64,000 nucleotides of DNA from Liopterus haemorrhoidalis (taxonomy: Eukaryota > Arthropoda > Insecta > Coleoptera > Dytiscidae). The DNA is taken from assembly GCA_963971575.1 (NCBI GenBank), contig OZ020625.1, positions 21,380,474 to 21,444,473 on the forward strand. Direction: 5' to 3'. The notes below the pieces were generated by a model, which worked only from the letters and a program-made list of their open reading frames with translations, had not been told where the DNA came from and searched no databases. A program made the translations under genes and the position numbers. The stretch's first letter is position 1. Each line of letters begins with the position of its first letter. Of this stretch, positions 30,136 to 40,482 are shown in pieces.

Positions 30136-31815
30136 TAAGCTGTTCACTTTTGTAAGAACAAACTAAGAGGTAATTTTGTTTTCAATAGTTTGCACCTTTG
30201 AAGCTGTATATCATGTTGGTATTAAAAAATGTCACTTTTTTAAAATGTCGATCCATTTGACATATGTAATAATGAAAAATGATATTTTTATTATAATGAT
30301 CATAACCTTATCAACCTAAAGTCGGTTTTACAGTGTAAGGAATATTTTTAATTGACATTTAAAGTCAGTAACACACCATAAAAGTAACCAAAATAACCAG
30401 ATCTAGGGTCTATTTCAAAGTAGAAAAATGTGTGTAAGAAGATAGGAGCTGTTTGTCCTTGCTTCGGATTGGTTTAGATCGTCATCCCTATTACACTGTA
30501 AAAATATTGTTTTTAGTCCAAGTTGACAGATGTTCAGTGTCGTACATTGGAAATATATATTATTTATATTATTTAATTTTTCTCATATATTTTGTTATTA
30601 TTTACATATTTAGACTTTTATTTATATTCTTGGCGTAGATTTTATGGAGAAAATTCTCCATGTAATTTGTTTTTACATAGTTATACAATTTTAGGTTATC
30701 TGACATAAAAATATTTTTCTCCACGACCACTATAGAATTTACCAATTCTAAAACCGATTTTGACTACAGAAAGTTAATATTCTAACACAAGAGTTGGAAT
30801 GTTATTCTAAAGCACTTATCTCCTTATGCATTTTGCGTGTATTTCATTCCATCACTTGTTACGGAATAACTATTCCATACTTGTTGTCTTTTGTTTTAGT
30901 AGGGTTACATTAAGATATATGCAACGTTTACATTAAATAAATGCAACATAACTTCCTAACCTAAAATAGTGGCCGATGTGCGGCAAATTAAATTAAAATT
31001 AAACAAATAATGATTAAAAAATATAGTTTAATTAATTGATTAATTTGTTATGTATATAAATTATGTGTTAAGATAAAATGTTTGTTAAAATAATTATTTG
31101 TTATTTTTTTTTCCTTTCTGGTAGTCGTGGAGAAAGTAGGGTCTGTGACTCGGTTGGAAGAGAAAATTCGATGCTCGTGGTTCCTCACGCTCGCCTGCGG
31201 CTCGCGCTCGGAATTTTCCACTCGCATCGAATTTTCTCATTCCAACCTTGTTACAGAATATACTATTTGACACTTGACATTTAACAGATCAAGAGAGAGG
31301 ACTAATGTGAGGCCAAAAGACAGCCCAGCTGATTGTGCCCAAAGAAGAAGTTATTGATATAATTTTTAGACCTTCATATATACATATATTTTTAATTTTT
31401 ATTTACAATAATTATTTAAATAAGAAACTTTAGCTCTGAAGATATATTGTTTGTTTTATTGATTTGTTTCAACTCTTTTAGCCAAATCTCTCTTTTTATA
31501 TATAGTACATAATTTTTAAAATTAATATTTTTTTAACTTTTTCAAATTTCACATTAAACTGAATTTATTTCGTATAAATAACGTAAGTGTATTATCTGCC
31601 TTGTTTATTTCAATATCTTATTAACCTTTTTTATATTAAAAAAAAAAAAACACTTTCTAACCCAGTTGCTACGCCCATGCCCTAGTTGTAACTTATTTTA
31701 AATTTACCGCTATACTGTATTTGATCAGTGTAAATCGTACTCGGTTCGCAGCGCTATCTACTTTTTTCTACTTTGAAATAGACCATAGTGTGTTCTTACA
31801 AAAGTGAACAGCTTA
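30136..31815. mobile_element. M1-type element carrying an inner M4 copy
   Basis: Ends TAAGCTGTTCACTTTTG (30136) and exact complement (to 31815), TA duplications (30134-30135, 31816-31817). The empty target, GGAAATATATATTATTTATA, is present at 30550 within the inner M4 copy. M4 (30406-31785) sits inside this element, so the two families are nested in each other. Unit B: 61807-62933. Confidence 0.75.
30406..31785. mobile_element. TIR element M4, inner copy
   Basis: Inverted ends GGTCTATTTCAAAGTAGAA (30406) and complement ending at 31785, TA flanked. About 1.38 kb, non-coding. A segment at about 30716-31285, bordered by TTCTCCACGACCAC and its partial complement GTAGTCGTGGAGAA at 31121, is absent from unit B. 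Confidence 0.65.
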
Positions 31816-32627
31816 TATATATTATTTATATTATTTAATTTTTCTCATATATTTTGTTATTATTTACATATTTAGGGCCGGTTTCTGGAACATTTTTTTA
31901 TTGACACGATATCGCCTCAATAGTTATCGATACAATAAACCTTATCGAGTCGATAACTTTTTGACGGTTTCTCGATACTCATCTGACATGTTTATTGTAT
32001 CCAATAACTTAAAGTCACTGGATTATACAAAGTACCGCAACGGCGGCCATGCTGGGGTTAAAAATGTCGCCAACACAAATGATGTTCAGTGATTCCAACA
32101 TTACAAAAATAAGAAACTAGTTTTTATTTTAAACATTGTAATCACGATTTTTTTAATCAAAGATGCACTATAACAAAATTAAATTAAAATTAAATTAAAT
32201 TAAATATTCAACCCGCTGACAAAGAAGGTTATTAAATGAGAGCGAGAGAGGGAGATGTGACAGCGCAGACGTAAACTTAAGAACGTAAAAATTGCTGCTT
32301 TAGTTTGCTTAACAGGGGAACCAATGTTGCCAATCAAACCCTGGGGTCTGTCGGCTTCTTCAAAGGCTTGCGGTACTTTGTGTAATCCAGTGACTTTACA
32401 ATAACTATTGTAGCGATATGTATGCATTTTAATTCACACAGCCAAAATATTTACAAAATCTCTTGTCATTTATGTGATTAATTGTTTACAAATGACAATA
32501 GTCAATGTCAGTTTCAAAAATAATTTACAAAAATATATATTTTGAACAATTAGTTTAAAAATAGATTGTTAAAAAATGGCAGAAAAAATGTGTAAAAATT
32601 TCACATGGAAAATTTGCAAAAGACATA

Positions 32628-33033
32628 CAGTCTGTTTCAAACGTTTAGGCGGAACTAAATGGGAATTTCGTTCTTTTAGGTTGTCAGGACAAGGGACCTT
32701 GCTTGGGATATTTCTTTTTTCACGTTGGCATGTCAGAATTTAAAATTACAACAATGAAACCATGGAAACGAATGACCTATGTCAAAATTAAATTATTTTT
32801 TTATATATTTTAATGACAAAAAAATAAATAAATGGGAAATTTGTATTAAGAATGACACAAAAAATCAAAATATAAAGAAAATGACATTTTAAAATGATAT
32901 TAACCTTAACCAAAAATGTTTATTGTAAGTATGATTTACAAAGCTTAAACAAAACGGTCGAAAAGCACGATTTAAACGATGAAAGTAACTAGATTGCAAA
33001 ATTTAGTTCCGCTTAACCGTTTGGAACAGACCG
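32628..33033. mobile_element. M2 MITE inside Harbinger, absent from unit B
   Basis: Ends CAGTCTGTTTCAAACG and complement of CGGTCTGTTCCAAACGG; TA at 32626-32627 and 33034-33035. In unit B the flanks run together at 63741-63750 with no insert. 406 bp, non-coding. Confidence 0.92.
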
Positions 33034-33062
33034 TATTTTTTTTTATTTTCAAAATTTCCTCA

Positions 33063-33452
33063 TTATTTTCCGGCATATGAAATAAACTGCGGTCTCAACA
33101 GAGCAATTCGATGTATTACTTTTTTAACAATTTTGCAAACTGTACTTTTATGTACATGCACATCATCACCAACTAGCATTTGAAAAGCCCCTGTTTCCAG
33201 AAATCTCAAAGCAATTAAAATTTGAAGCTGTGCCGTAATAGATTTACTTCTTTGGGCCATGGGTTCTAAATCACCTCCAATTAGACAGCATAATTGCATG
33301 CATTTACATTTGCTTAACCGGTATTGTTGAATAAATTCTAATTCGCTATAAATGCGGAATGGATCACTTTTATCTCTGATAGTTCTCCGATGGAATAAAC
33401 ATACTGCAATTACAACAGCCTCATCAAATTCATCAGAACTTGAATTGTCCAT
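33063..33452 (-). pseudogene. Harbinger (HARBI1-like) transposase, N-terminal part
   Basis: ATG at 33452 gives MDNSSSDEFDEAVVIAVCLF; then IRDKSDPFRIYSELEFIQQY, LQILIALRFLETGAFQMLVG, HVHKSTVCKIVKKVIHRI and LRPQFISYAGK to a stop. These are the N-terminal blocks before the catalytic domain of PIF-Harbinger nucleases (HARBI1 is about 350 aa). The DDE region is absent downstream, so the 130 aa product cannot catalyse. Partial copy in unit B with D to A in VGDAVHVH. Confidence 0.85.
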
Positions 33453-33658
33453 TTTACCTCCATAACAGTATAAGAATATCTTAATATATATGATTTTAAG
33501 AAGCAATTACTATTATATCTTGTAATAAAAATATATATTTTTTTAAAATATATTGCAATTGCAAAATAACCTTATCTGTCATATGTCAGAACTGACATTA
33601 GATGACAATTCTCATATTTATCGATACGATAAAGGGTGCTCATTGGCAATATAACGTA

Positions 33659-34065
33659 CAGTCTGTTCCAAACGGTTAAGCGGAACTAAATGGGAATTTA
33701 GTTCTTTTAGGTTGTCACGAGAAGGGACCTTGCTTGGGATATTTCATTTTTCACGTTGGGATGTCAAAATTTAAAATTCCAACAATGAAACCATGGAAAC
33801 GAATGACATATGTCAAAATTAAATTTTTTTTATAGATATTTTCATGACAAAAAAATAAATAAATGGGAAATTTGTATTAAGAATGACACAAAAAATCAAA
33901 ATATAAAGAAAATGACATTTTAAAATGATATTAACCTTAACCAAAAAATGTTTATTGTAAGTATGATTTACAAAGCTTAAACAAAACGGCCGAAAGGCAC
34001 GATTTAAACGATGAAAGTAACTAGATTGCAAAATCTAGTTCCGCTTAAGCGTTTGGAACAGACTG
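33659..34065. mobile_element. M2 MITE, second copy inside Harbinger
   Basis: Ends CAGTCTGTTCCAAACGG and complement of CAGTCTGTTCCAAACGC, TA flanks (33657-33658, 34066-34067), 407 bp, over 90 percent similar to the copy at 32628. The corresponding place in unit B is beyond the window. Confidence 0.92.
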
Positions 34066-34331
34066 TATCAATAAGTTATTGGTTCGATATCTCATCGATA
34101 AATAGAAAAATACATTCCAGAAACCCAAATTCTGCTATTGCGTCGATAAGTTTCGGTATCCATGGATATGGATACTATATCGATACGATATCTACAACTG
34201 AATTTTTCAAGAAACCGGCCCTTAGACTTTTATTTATATTCTTGGCGTAGATTTTATGGAGAAAATTCTCCATGTAATTTGTTTTTACGCAGTTATATAT
34301 TTTTTAGGTTATCTGACATATAAATATTTAT

Positions 34332-36931
34332 AATTGACAGAGGAGTCCGTGTATTCTCGGTGAAACATATTTAAAATAAGATTAATAAATAAAACACTCG
34401 GTAAGTTTCACAAATATCAGTTTAATATACTCTATACGTATTTCGGCAGTGACGCCATCAACAGGAGTTTCAATTACAAACTAAACTTATTTTTTTTAAC
34501 AAATACATTTAGTGGGAACAAATATTATGGTAGGGAATACAAGTGTAAACCATATTGGCAGATAAGGGAAAAAAGAGAAAAAGTTATTTACCGATTTATT
34601 AGGGGTGAGTTGTAAACGTCAATCTGGTCATTCATTAAGGGAATTCCAGAGTTAATATTTTTGTGAATTTCTCGGTATTCTAAAAGGTTCAGTTTAAGGC
34701 TTTTATTGTGTATGTGTAGGATTTTGAAGTCATTGACGGAAAGGTTATGATTATTGGAAATCATATGTTCTGCTATGTTGGACTGTTCTACTTTATTATT
34801 TTGGATGGCTTTCAAATGTTCACCAAATCTTGTAGCAAATTTTCGACCAGTTTGGCCTATATATATTGTTGAGCAATCTTGGCACGATGCTTGATAAACT
34901 CCACTTTTGTTGTGTAAATCAGTTTTATCTAATTTATTATTAACGAGTAAATTTTTAATTGTATGTTTATTATAAAAGGCTGGGGTTATATTTGATTTCT
35001 TTAATTTTGATCCTATTTTGAAACTAACCTGACCGTAAAAGGGTATTTTTTTATAAATTTTTGTATCAGGTATACTTGGGGGATAAAAATATGTTAATAA
35101 AAGTTTTTTGCGCTTTTTTCTAATAATTTTGTCAATTTCAGCCTTGTTATAACCGTTATTAATTGCAATTTTGTAAATAGTTTGTAATTCCAGATTGTAG
35201 TCTTCATCAGAGAGTGGAACTTTTAATAATCGGTCTACATAACAATTGAAAGCAGTCATTTTAGTATTATAAGGATGTGAAGATGAAGCAGGAATGATGG
35301 TGTCAGTATATGTCGGTTTTCTATAGATTTTGAAGTTGAGTTTAGAACAAGAATGTGAGATGGAAAGGTCTAAGAAATTTAAAGAGCGATTATTTTCTAT
35401 CTCCATAGTAAATTTTATTGAAGGATTGATATCGTTAATGTGGTTGAAAAATAATTTTAATTGCCTATTACTACCTTCCCAAAGACAAATAATATCATCA
35501 ACATAACGATACCAGAATTTAATACAGTGACGGAATTTGTTGGAACTACTAAAAATAATTTTCTCCATATGATCCATAAATATTTCTGACAATAGGGGGG
35601 AGAGAGGAGAACCCATAGGCAAACCATCTTTCTGAGCATAAATTAAGTCGTTAAAAATAAAATAATTTTGGTCTAAACACATTGTTTGCACACTATTTTG
35701 AAGATAAGTTTGGACAATATGTTTTACCTCATTAATGGGAATAGAAGAAAATAAGTTGACTACATCAAAAGAAACTAAAATTACGTTTTGGTTAATAGGG
35801 ATATTCTTGATTTTATTAACCAGATATAAACTATTTTTTATGGCAAATTTGGATTTAAAGTTTAAAATTGAGGGTAATTCGTTATTAAGTTTCTTGCATA
35901 ACTTGTAAGACGGGGCATTAACATACGAAGCAACTGGTCTAATGGGACAGTGGGGTTTATGTAGTTTCGGTAAGCCATATAAAACTGGAGGAGAAGGATT
36001 CATAGAGATATATTTGAATTTTTCATTTTTGTTAAGAACCAATTCACACTTGCTTAACAGAGATTTTAATTTGCTTTGAAAATTACTTGTTGGATCTTTA
36101 GTTAAAATTTGTAAATTATTAGTGTTTAAAAAATCATTAACCTTCGACACATAATCAGTTTTTTCAAGAATGGTTATTGTGTTTCCCTTATCTGCCTTAC
36201 ATAAAATAAGATCGTTATCATTAATTTTTTGTTTAATATTTTTTAAAGTCAAAATTTCTTTCTTAGAATTATTACATTTATTATTGAATTTAATAGAATT
36301 ATTAATAATAGAGGAACAATTATGTTTTAAAAACATTTTTTGTTCTAATATGGCTATCTCAGTATCAATACGTAGATTGTCTATATCTTTATTATTGAGC
36401 AGTTTTTTAGGAGCATAGGACAAACCTTTAAGTAGGAGATCGTTCTCCGATTTTGAAAAAACAGTAGATGAAATGTTGGATATCCTAGGGTGGAAGTTGA
36501 TATCTGGTATAATATTCGTATTCGATGTGTGGGATGAAACAGGCAGAATTTGTAGCTTGCAGAGGTTGAGTAGTTTCTTATTCTGTCTCAAGTACATCTT
36601 ATGCACTTGAAACTGAATTTCTTCTCTTACATCTCGGTCCAGTACGTCGAATTCTATGGGATGTAGTAACATCGTCAATCGATTGTGAATCAGCTTCAAA
36701 TGTTGATTTAGATGGAATCTAGTTGAGTACCATCTTTTAATTTCTTCCTGAACCCAAGCTTTTTTGGCTGTTTGGATAACTTTTTCGGCGGACGTAGATG
36801 TATTTTTGCATCGCAGATGAACGTAATTAGGAAAGACACGTTTTTTTAAGCACTCTTTGTTAAACCACAGATGATTGTTGCAAAATTTTTGTTTATGTTT
36901 CACCGAGAATACACGGACTCCTCTGTCAATT
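34332..36931. repeat. 36 bp inverted flanks of the left Penelope-like copy
   Basis: AATTGACAGAGGAGTCCGTG... at 34332-34367 is the exact reverse complement of 36896-36931. The left Penelope-like copy is therefore enclosed by inverted copies of one short sequence, whose inner copy also lies in the reading frame upstream of the right copy. Confidence 0.85.
34588..36894 (-). CDS. Penelope-like reverse transcriptase/GIY-YIG protein, left copy
   Basis: Open for about 768 codons from the arm boundary (KQKFCNNHLWFNKEC) to the stop at 34588. No ATG lies at its beginning; the 5' end appears truncated relative to the right copy. RT motifs LYGLPKLHKP, VSFDVVNLFSSIP, DGLPMGSPLSP and YRYVDD are all present, followed by GVYQASCQDCSTIYIGQT, the GIY-YIG nuclease, and its C-terminal FGEHL and AEHM. 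Penelope-like elements use this pair for target-primed insertion. Three replacements from the right copy: A for D, S for N and Y for D. Confidence 0.9.
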   Translation of the reverse strand, partial: KQKFCNNHLWFNKECLKKRVFPNYVHLRCKNTSTSAEKVIQTAKKAWVQEEIKRWYSTRFHLNQHLKLIHNRLTMLLHPIEFDVLDRDVREEIQFQVHKMYLRQNKKLLNLCKLQILPVSSHTSNTNIIPDINFHPRISNISSTVFSKSENDLLLKGLSYAPKKLLNNKDIDNLRIDTEIAILEQKMFLKHNCSSIINNSIKFNNKCNNSKKEILTLKNIKQKINDNDLILCKADKGNTITILEKTDYVSKVNDFLNTNNLQILTKDPTSNFQSKLKSLLSKCELVLNKNEKFKYISMNPSPPVLYGLPKLHKPHCPIRPVASYVNAPSYKLCKKLNNELPSILNFKSKFAIKNSLYLVNKIKNIPINQNVILVSFDVVNLFSSIPINEVKHIVQTYLQNSVQTMCLDQNYFIFNDLIYAQKDGLPMGSPLSPLLSEIFMDHMEKIIFSSSNKFRHCIKFWYRYVDDIICLWEGSNRQLKLFFNHINDINPSIKFTMEIENNRSLNFLDLSISHSCSKLNFKIYRKPTYTDTIIPASSSHPYNTKMTAFNCYVDRLLKVPLSDEDYNLELQTIYKIAINNGYNKAEIDKIIRKKRKKLLLTYFYPPSIPDTKIYKKIPFYGQVSFKIGSKLKKSNITPAFYNKHTIKNLLVNNKLDKTDLHNKSGVYQASCQDCSTIYIGQTGRKFATRFGEHLKAIQNNKVEQSNIAEHMISNNHNLSVNDFKILHIHNKSLKLNLLEYREIHKNINSGIPLMNDQIDVYNSPLINR

Positions 36932-39294
36932 ATATTTTAAATGCTAGGGAAGCAAGATTGTCCGTTTTATACAAGAAGTTACTAACTAAACAAAAATTTT
37001 GCAACAATCATCTGTGGTTTAACAAAGAGTGCTTAAAAAAACGTGTCTTTCCTAATTACGTTCATCTGCGATGCAAAAATACATCTACGTCCGCCGAAAA
37101 AGTTATCCAAACAGCCAAAAAAGCTTGGGTTCAGGAAGAAATTAAAAGATGGTACTCAACTAGATTCCATCTAAATCAACATTTGAAGCTGATTCACAAT
37201 CGATTGACGATGTTACTACATCCCATAGAATTCGACGTACTGGACCGAGATGTAAGAGAAGAAATTCAGTTTCAAGTGCATAAGATGTACTTAAGACAGA
37301 ATAAGAAACTACTCAACCTCTGCAAGCTACAAATTCTGCCTGTTTCATCCCATACATCGAATACGAATATTATACCAGATATCAACTTCCACCCTAGGAT
37401 ATCCAACATTTCATCTACTGTTTTTTCAAAATCGGAGAACGATCTCCTACTTAAAGGTTTGTCCTATGCTCCTAAAAAACTGCTCAATAATAAAGATATA
37501 GACAATCTACGTATTGATACTGAGATAGACATATTAGAACAAAAAATGTTTTTAAAACATAATTGTTCCTCTATTATTAATAATTCTATTAAATTCAATA
37601 ATAAATGTAATAATTCTAAGAAAGAAATTTTGACTTTAAAAAATATTAAACAAAAAATTAATGATAACGATCTTATTTTATGTAAGGCAGATAAGGGAAA
37701 CACAATAACCATTCTTGAAAAAACTGATTATGTGTCGAAGGTTAATGATTTTTTAAACACTAATAATTTACAAATTTTAACTAAAGATCCAACAAGTAAT
37801 TTTCAAAACAAATTAAAATCTCTGTTAAGCAAGTGTGAATTGGTTCTTAACAAAAATGAAAAATTCAAATATATCTCTATGAATCCTTCTCCTCCAGTTT
37901 TATATGGCTTACCGAAACTACACAAACCCCACTGTCCCATTAGACCAGTTGCTTCGTATGTTAATGCCCCGTCTTACAAGTTATGCAAGAAACTTAATAA
38001 CGAATTACCCTCCATTTTAAACTTTAAATCCAAATTTGCCATAAAAAATAGTTTAGATCTGGTTAATAAAATCAAGAATATCCCTATTAACCAAAACGTA
38101 ATTTTAGTTTCTTTTGATGTAGTCAACTTATTTTCTTCTATTCCCATTAATGAGGTAAAACATATTGTCCAAACTTATCTTCAAAATAGTGTGCAAACAA
38201 TGTGTTTAGACCAAAATTATTTTATTTTTAACGACTTAATTTATGCTCAGAAAGATGGTTTGCCTATGGGTTCTCCTCTCTCCCCCCTATTGTCAGAAAT
38301 ATTTATGGATCATATGGAGAAAATTATTTTTAGTAGTTCCAACAAATTCCGTCACTGTATTAAATTCTGGTATCGTTATGTTGATGATATTATTTGTCTT
38401 TGGGAAGGTAGTAATAGGCAATTAAAATTATTTTTCAACCACATTAACGATATCAATCCTTCAATAAAATTTACTATGGAGATAGAAAATAATCGCTCTT
38501 TAAATTTCTTAGACCTTTCCATCTCACATTCTTGTTCTAAACTCAACTTCAAAATCTATAGAAAACCGACATATACTGACACCATCATTCCTGCTTCATC
38601 TTCACATCCTTATAATACTAAAATGACTGCTTTCAATTGTTATGTAGACCGATTATTAAAAGTTCCACTCTCTGATGAAGACTACAATCTGGAATTACAA
38701 ACTATTTACAAAATTGCAATTAATAACGGTTATAACAAGGCTGAAATTGACAAAATTATTAGAAAAAAGCGCAAAAAACTTTTATTAACATATTTTTATC
38801 CCCCAAGTATACCTGATACAAAAATTTATAAAAAAATACCCTTTTACGGTCAGGTTAGTTTCAAAATAGGATCAAAATTAAAGAAATCAAATATAACCCC
38901 AGCCTTTTATAATAAACATACAATTAAAAATTTACTCGTTAATAATAAATTAGATAAAACTGATTTACACAACAAAAGTGGAGTTTATCAAGCATCGTGC
39001 CAAGATTGCTCAACAATATATATAGGCCAAACTGGTCGAAAATTTGCTACAAGATTTGGTGAACATTTGAAAGCCATCCAAAATAATAAAGTAGAACAGT
39101 CCAACATAGCAGAACATATGATTTCCAATAATCATAACCTTTCCGTCAATGACTTCAAAATCCTACACATACACAATAAAAGCCTTAAACTGAACCTTTT
39201 AGAATACCGAGAAATTCACAAAAATATTAACTCTGGAATTCCCTTAATGAATGACCAGATTGACGTTTACAACTCACCCCTAATAAATCGGTAA
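36871..39294 (+). CDS. Penelope-like reverse transcriptase/GIY-YIG protein, right copy
   Basis: 807 aa from an ATG at 36871, which lies in the left arm and spacer; the family's own start may be elsewhere, since the first 38 residues include the 36 bp inverted flank. RT core about 260-560: CKADKGNTITILEKTDY (about 271), LPKLHKP (347), SFDV (414), DGLPMGSPLSP (462), YVDD (503-506). GIY-YIG nuclease about 704-780: GVYQ...YIGQTGR, R728, E731. No inactivating change is seen; it appears intact and young. Host integration at telomeric or random sites cannot be judged. Confidence 0.92.
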   Translation: MIVAKFLFMFHREYTDSSVNYILNAREARLSVLYKKLLTKQKFCNNHLWFNKECLKKRVFPNYVHLRCKNTSTSAEKVIQTAKKAWVQEEIKRWYSTRFHLNQHLKLIHNRLTMLLHPIEFDVLDRDVREEIQFQVHKMYLRQNKKLLNLCKLQILPVSSHTSNTNIIPDINFHPRISNISSTVFSKSENDLLLKGLSYAPKKLLNNKDIDNLRIDTEIDILEQKMFLKHNCSSIINNSIKFNNKCNNSKKEILTLKNIKQKINDNDLILCKADKGNTITILEKTDYVSKVNDFLNTNNLQILTKDPTSNFQNKLKSLLSKCELVLNKNEKFKYISMNPSPPVLYGLPKLHKPHCPIRPVASYVNAPSYKLCKKLNNELPSILNFKSKFAIKNSLDLVNKIKNIPINQNVILVSFDVVNLFSSIPINEVKHIVQTYLQNSVQTMCLDQNYFIFNDLIYAQKDGLPMGSPLSPLLSEIFMDHMEKIIFSSSNKFRHCIKFWYRYVDDIICLWEGSNRQLKLFFNHINDINPSIKFTMEIENNRSLNFLDLSISHSCSKLNFKIYRKPTYTDTIIPASSSHPYNTKMTAFNCYVDRLLKVPLSDEDYNLELQTIYKIAINNGYNKAEIDKIIRKKRKKLLLTYFYPPSIPDTKIYKKIPFYGQVSFKIGSKLKKSNITPAFYNKHTIKNLLVNNKLDKTDLHNKSGVYQASCQDCSTIYIGQTGRKFATRFGEHLKAIQNNKVEQSNIAEHMISNNHNLSVNDFKILHIHNKSLKLNLLEYREIHKNINSGIPLMNDQIDVYNSPLINR

Positions 39295-39506
39295 ATAACT
39301 TTTTTCTCTGTTTTCCCTTATCTGCCAATATGGTTTACACTTGTATTCCCTACCATAATATTTGTTCCCACTAAATGTATTTGTTAAAAAAAATAAGTTT
39401 AGTTTGTAATTGAAACTCCTGTTGATGGCGTCACTGCCGAAATACGTATAGAGTATATTAAACTGATATTTGTGAAACTTACCGAGTGTTTTATTTATTA
39501 ATCTTA

Positions 39507-40020
39507 TAATAGAAAGTTGATTAATATTCCTACCGTCTTGTGTTTTATTCATTTTTTTTTAAATAACATGACATTTACTTAAATAGGATCAGCCATTTTT
39601 GCAAACTAAACACCAGCGATAACTTTTAAAGCCACCGTCTTAGTAGGCGCTTATTGTAGAACGTTAACTGGCTATTTTAACGCCACCGCGCTATAATTTT
39701 AACACATATATGTTTAGCGAATAGCAGAATACGTTAAAAATGGTGTTAAAGAAATTAACGTCAGTTTCTGACGCTAAGATTTTAACATCATGCTTAGAGA
39801 ATAGACCCGAAAGGAGGTTATTAAATTAGAGCGAGAAAGAGAGATGTGACAGCGCAGACGCAAACTTAAGAATGTAAAAATTGCTGCTTTAGTTTGCTTA
39901 ATAGGGGAAACAATGTTGCCAATCAAACCTTGGGGTCTGTCGGCTTCTTCAAAGGCTTGCGCTACTATGTATAATCCAGTGACTTTAGTTTGAAGTTGCC
40001 CGAATTGCATACTTCTCTTT
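39507..40020. repeat. Fragment shared with the Harbinger interior; otherwise no feature
   Basis: 39812-39990 (GAGCGAGAAAGAGAGATG, GGGGTCTGTCGGCTTCTTC) is about 90 percent similar to 32225-32400 inside the Harbinger element, so it is a solo fragment of it or of a relative. The rest has no recognisable feature. Confidence 0.6.
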
Positions 40021-40021
40021 A

Positions 40022-40482
40022 ATAAACTGCCACCTCTCTTACGGTATTTTATTATGGGGCGCCAGTCCAAGTGCTATTGGGGTTTTGCAAGCACAAAAAA
40101 GAGCCTTGCGTGTTTTATGTAAGGTCCCTTCACGTGAATCTTGTAGGCCTCTCTTTAAACAGAATAAAATTAAAACTGTACCTTGTTTGTACATTTTTCA
40201 CTGTTTACTTTATGTCAAGCAAAATATTACTAAATTTTGTACCGTCTCAGATGGAAAATATTGAGCAACTAGATATGGTACCCATCTTAAAACTCCAAAA
40301 TTAAGACTGGAAATGGGAAAGAATTCACCTCTTTACTGGGGACCTAAATTTTATAATAAGCTCCCAAAGCAAACGATAAATCTTAATCTTGGTAATTTTA
40401 AGAAGAGTATCAAATCGATGTTGCTTGAAAATGTATATTATTGTTTTAATGAATTTCTGGATAGTACATGTCTAAATTGTTA
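40022..40482 (+). pseudogene. CR1/Jockey-superfamily LINE ORF2 tail
   Basis: Encodes YGILLWGASPSAIGVLQAQ, KRALRVLCKVPSRESCRPLF, VPCLYIFHCLLYVKQN, and after a frame change KTPKLRLEMGKNSPLYWG and NLGNFKKSIKSMLLEN. W-G..., Q.KRA.R and RLE blocks are standard for the end of CR1/L2/Daphne-like ORF2. At least one frameshift. The 3'UTR ends at the ATT microsatellite at 40614-40636. Only the last ~140 residues remain; it lies outside the A/B homology. Confidence 0.75.

Larger units (their letters stand above)
31875..34221 (-). mobile_element. PIF-Harbinger element, TTA duplication verified
   Basis: Ends GGGCCGGTTTCTGGAA and complement of GGGCCGGTTTCTTGAA; TTA at 31872-31874 and 34222-34224. The same host sequence without the insertion, with a single TTA, is at 30611-30613 in the inner M4 copy. 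It carries a Harbinger transposase N-terminus (33063-33452, minus), an inner inverted repeat (32009-32041 and 32367-32399), and two M2 MITEs. Unit B: from 62993, cut by window end. Confidence 0.93.
29986..34330. mobile_element. TIR element M4, outer copy, split by two insertions
   Basis: Left end TGGTCTATTTCAAAGTAGAA after TA (29984-29985). It is interrupted at 30135 by the M1-type element (30136-31815) and again at 31874 by a Harbinger element (31875-34221). Its sequence resumes at 34225 (ACTTTTATTTATATTCTTGG) and is lost before the Penelope pair. The uninterrupted version of the same sequence lies at 30406-30715. No protein coding recognised. Confidence 0.65.
34377..39506. mobile_element. 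Head-to-head pair of Penelope-like elements (2.5 kb palindrome arms)
   Basis: Arms 34377-36895 (minus) and 36987-39506 (plus) are nearly identical reverse complements, with a 91 bp spacer. Both outer ends read TAAGATTAATAAATAAAACA. Each arm holds an RT plus GIY-YIG frame. The arms differ in at least three codons, which argues against a pure fold-back assembly artefact. Confidence 0.92.

Noticed and set aside
30453..30638. 61-residue frame in M4
   Set aside because: Part of a repeated non-coding TIR element; no start codon and no homology.
36170..36418. 82-residue frame and similar frames in the Penelope arms
   Set aside because: Antisense or out-of-frame shadows of the RT frame, present symmetrically in both arms.
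34377..39506. Palindrome as a pure assembly artefact
   Set aside because: The arms differ in at least three codons and the flanks differ, so a simple fold-back read is less likely, though not excluded.
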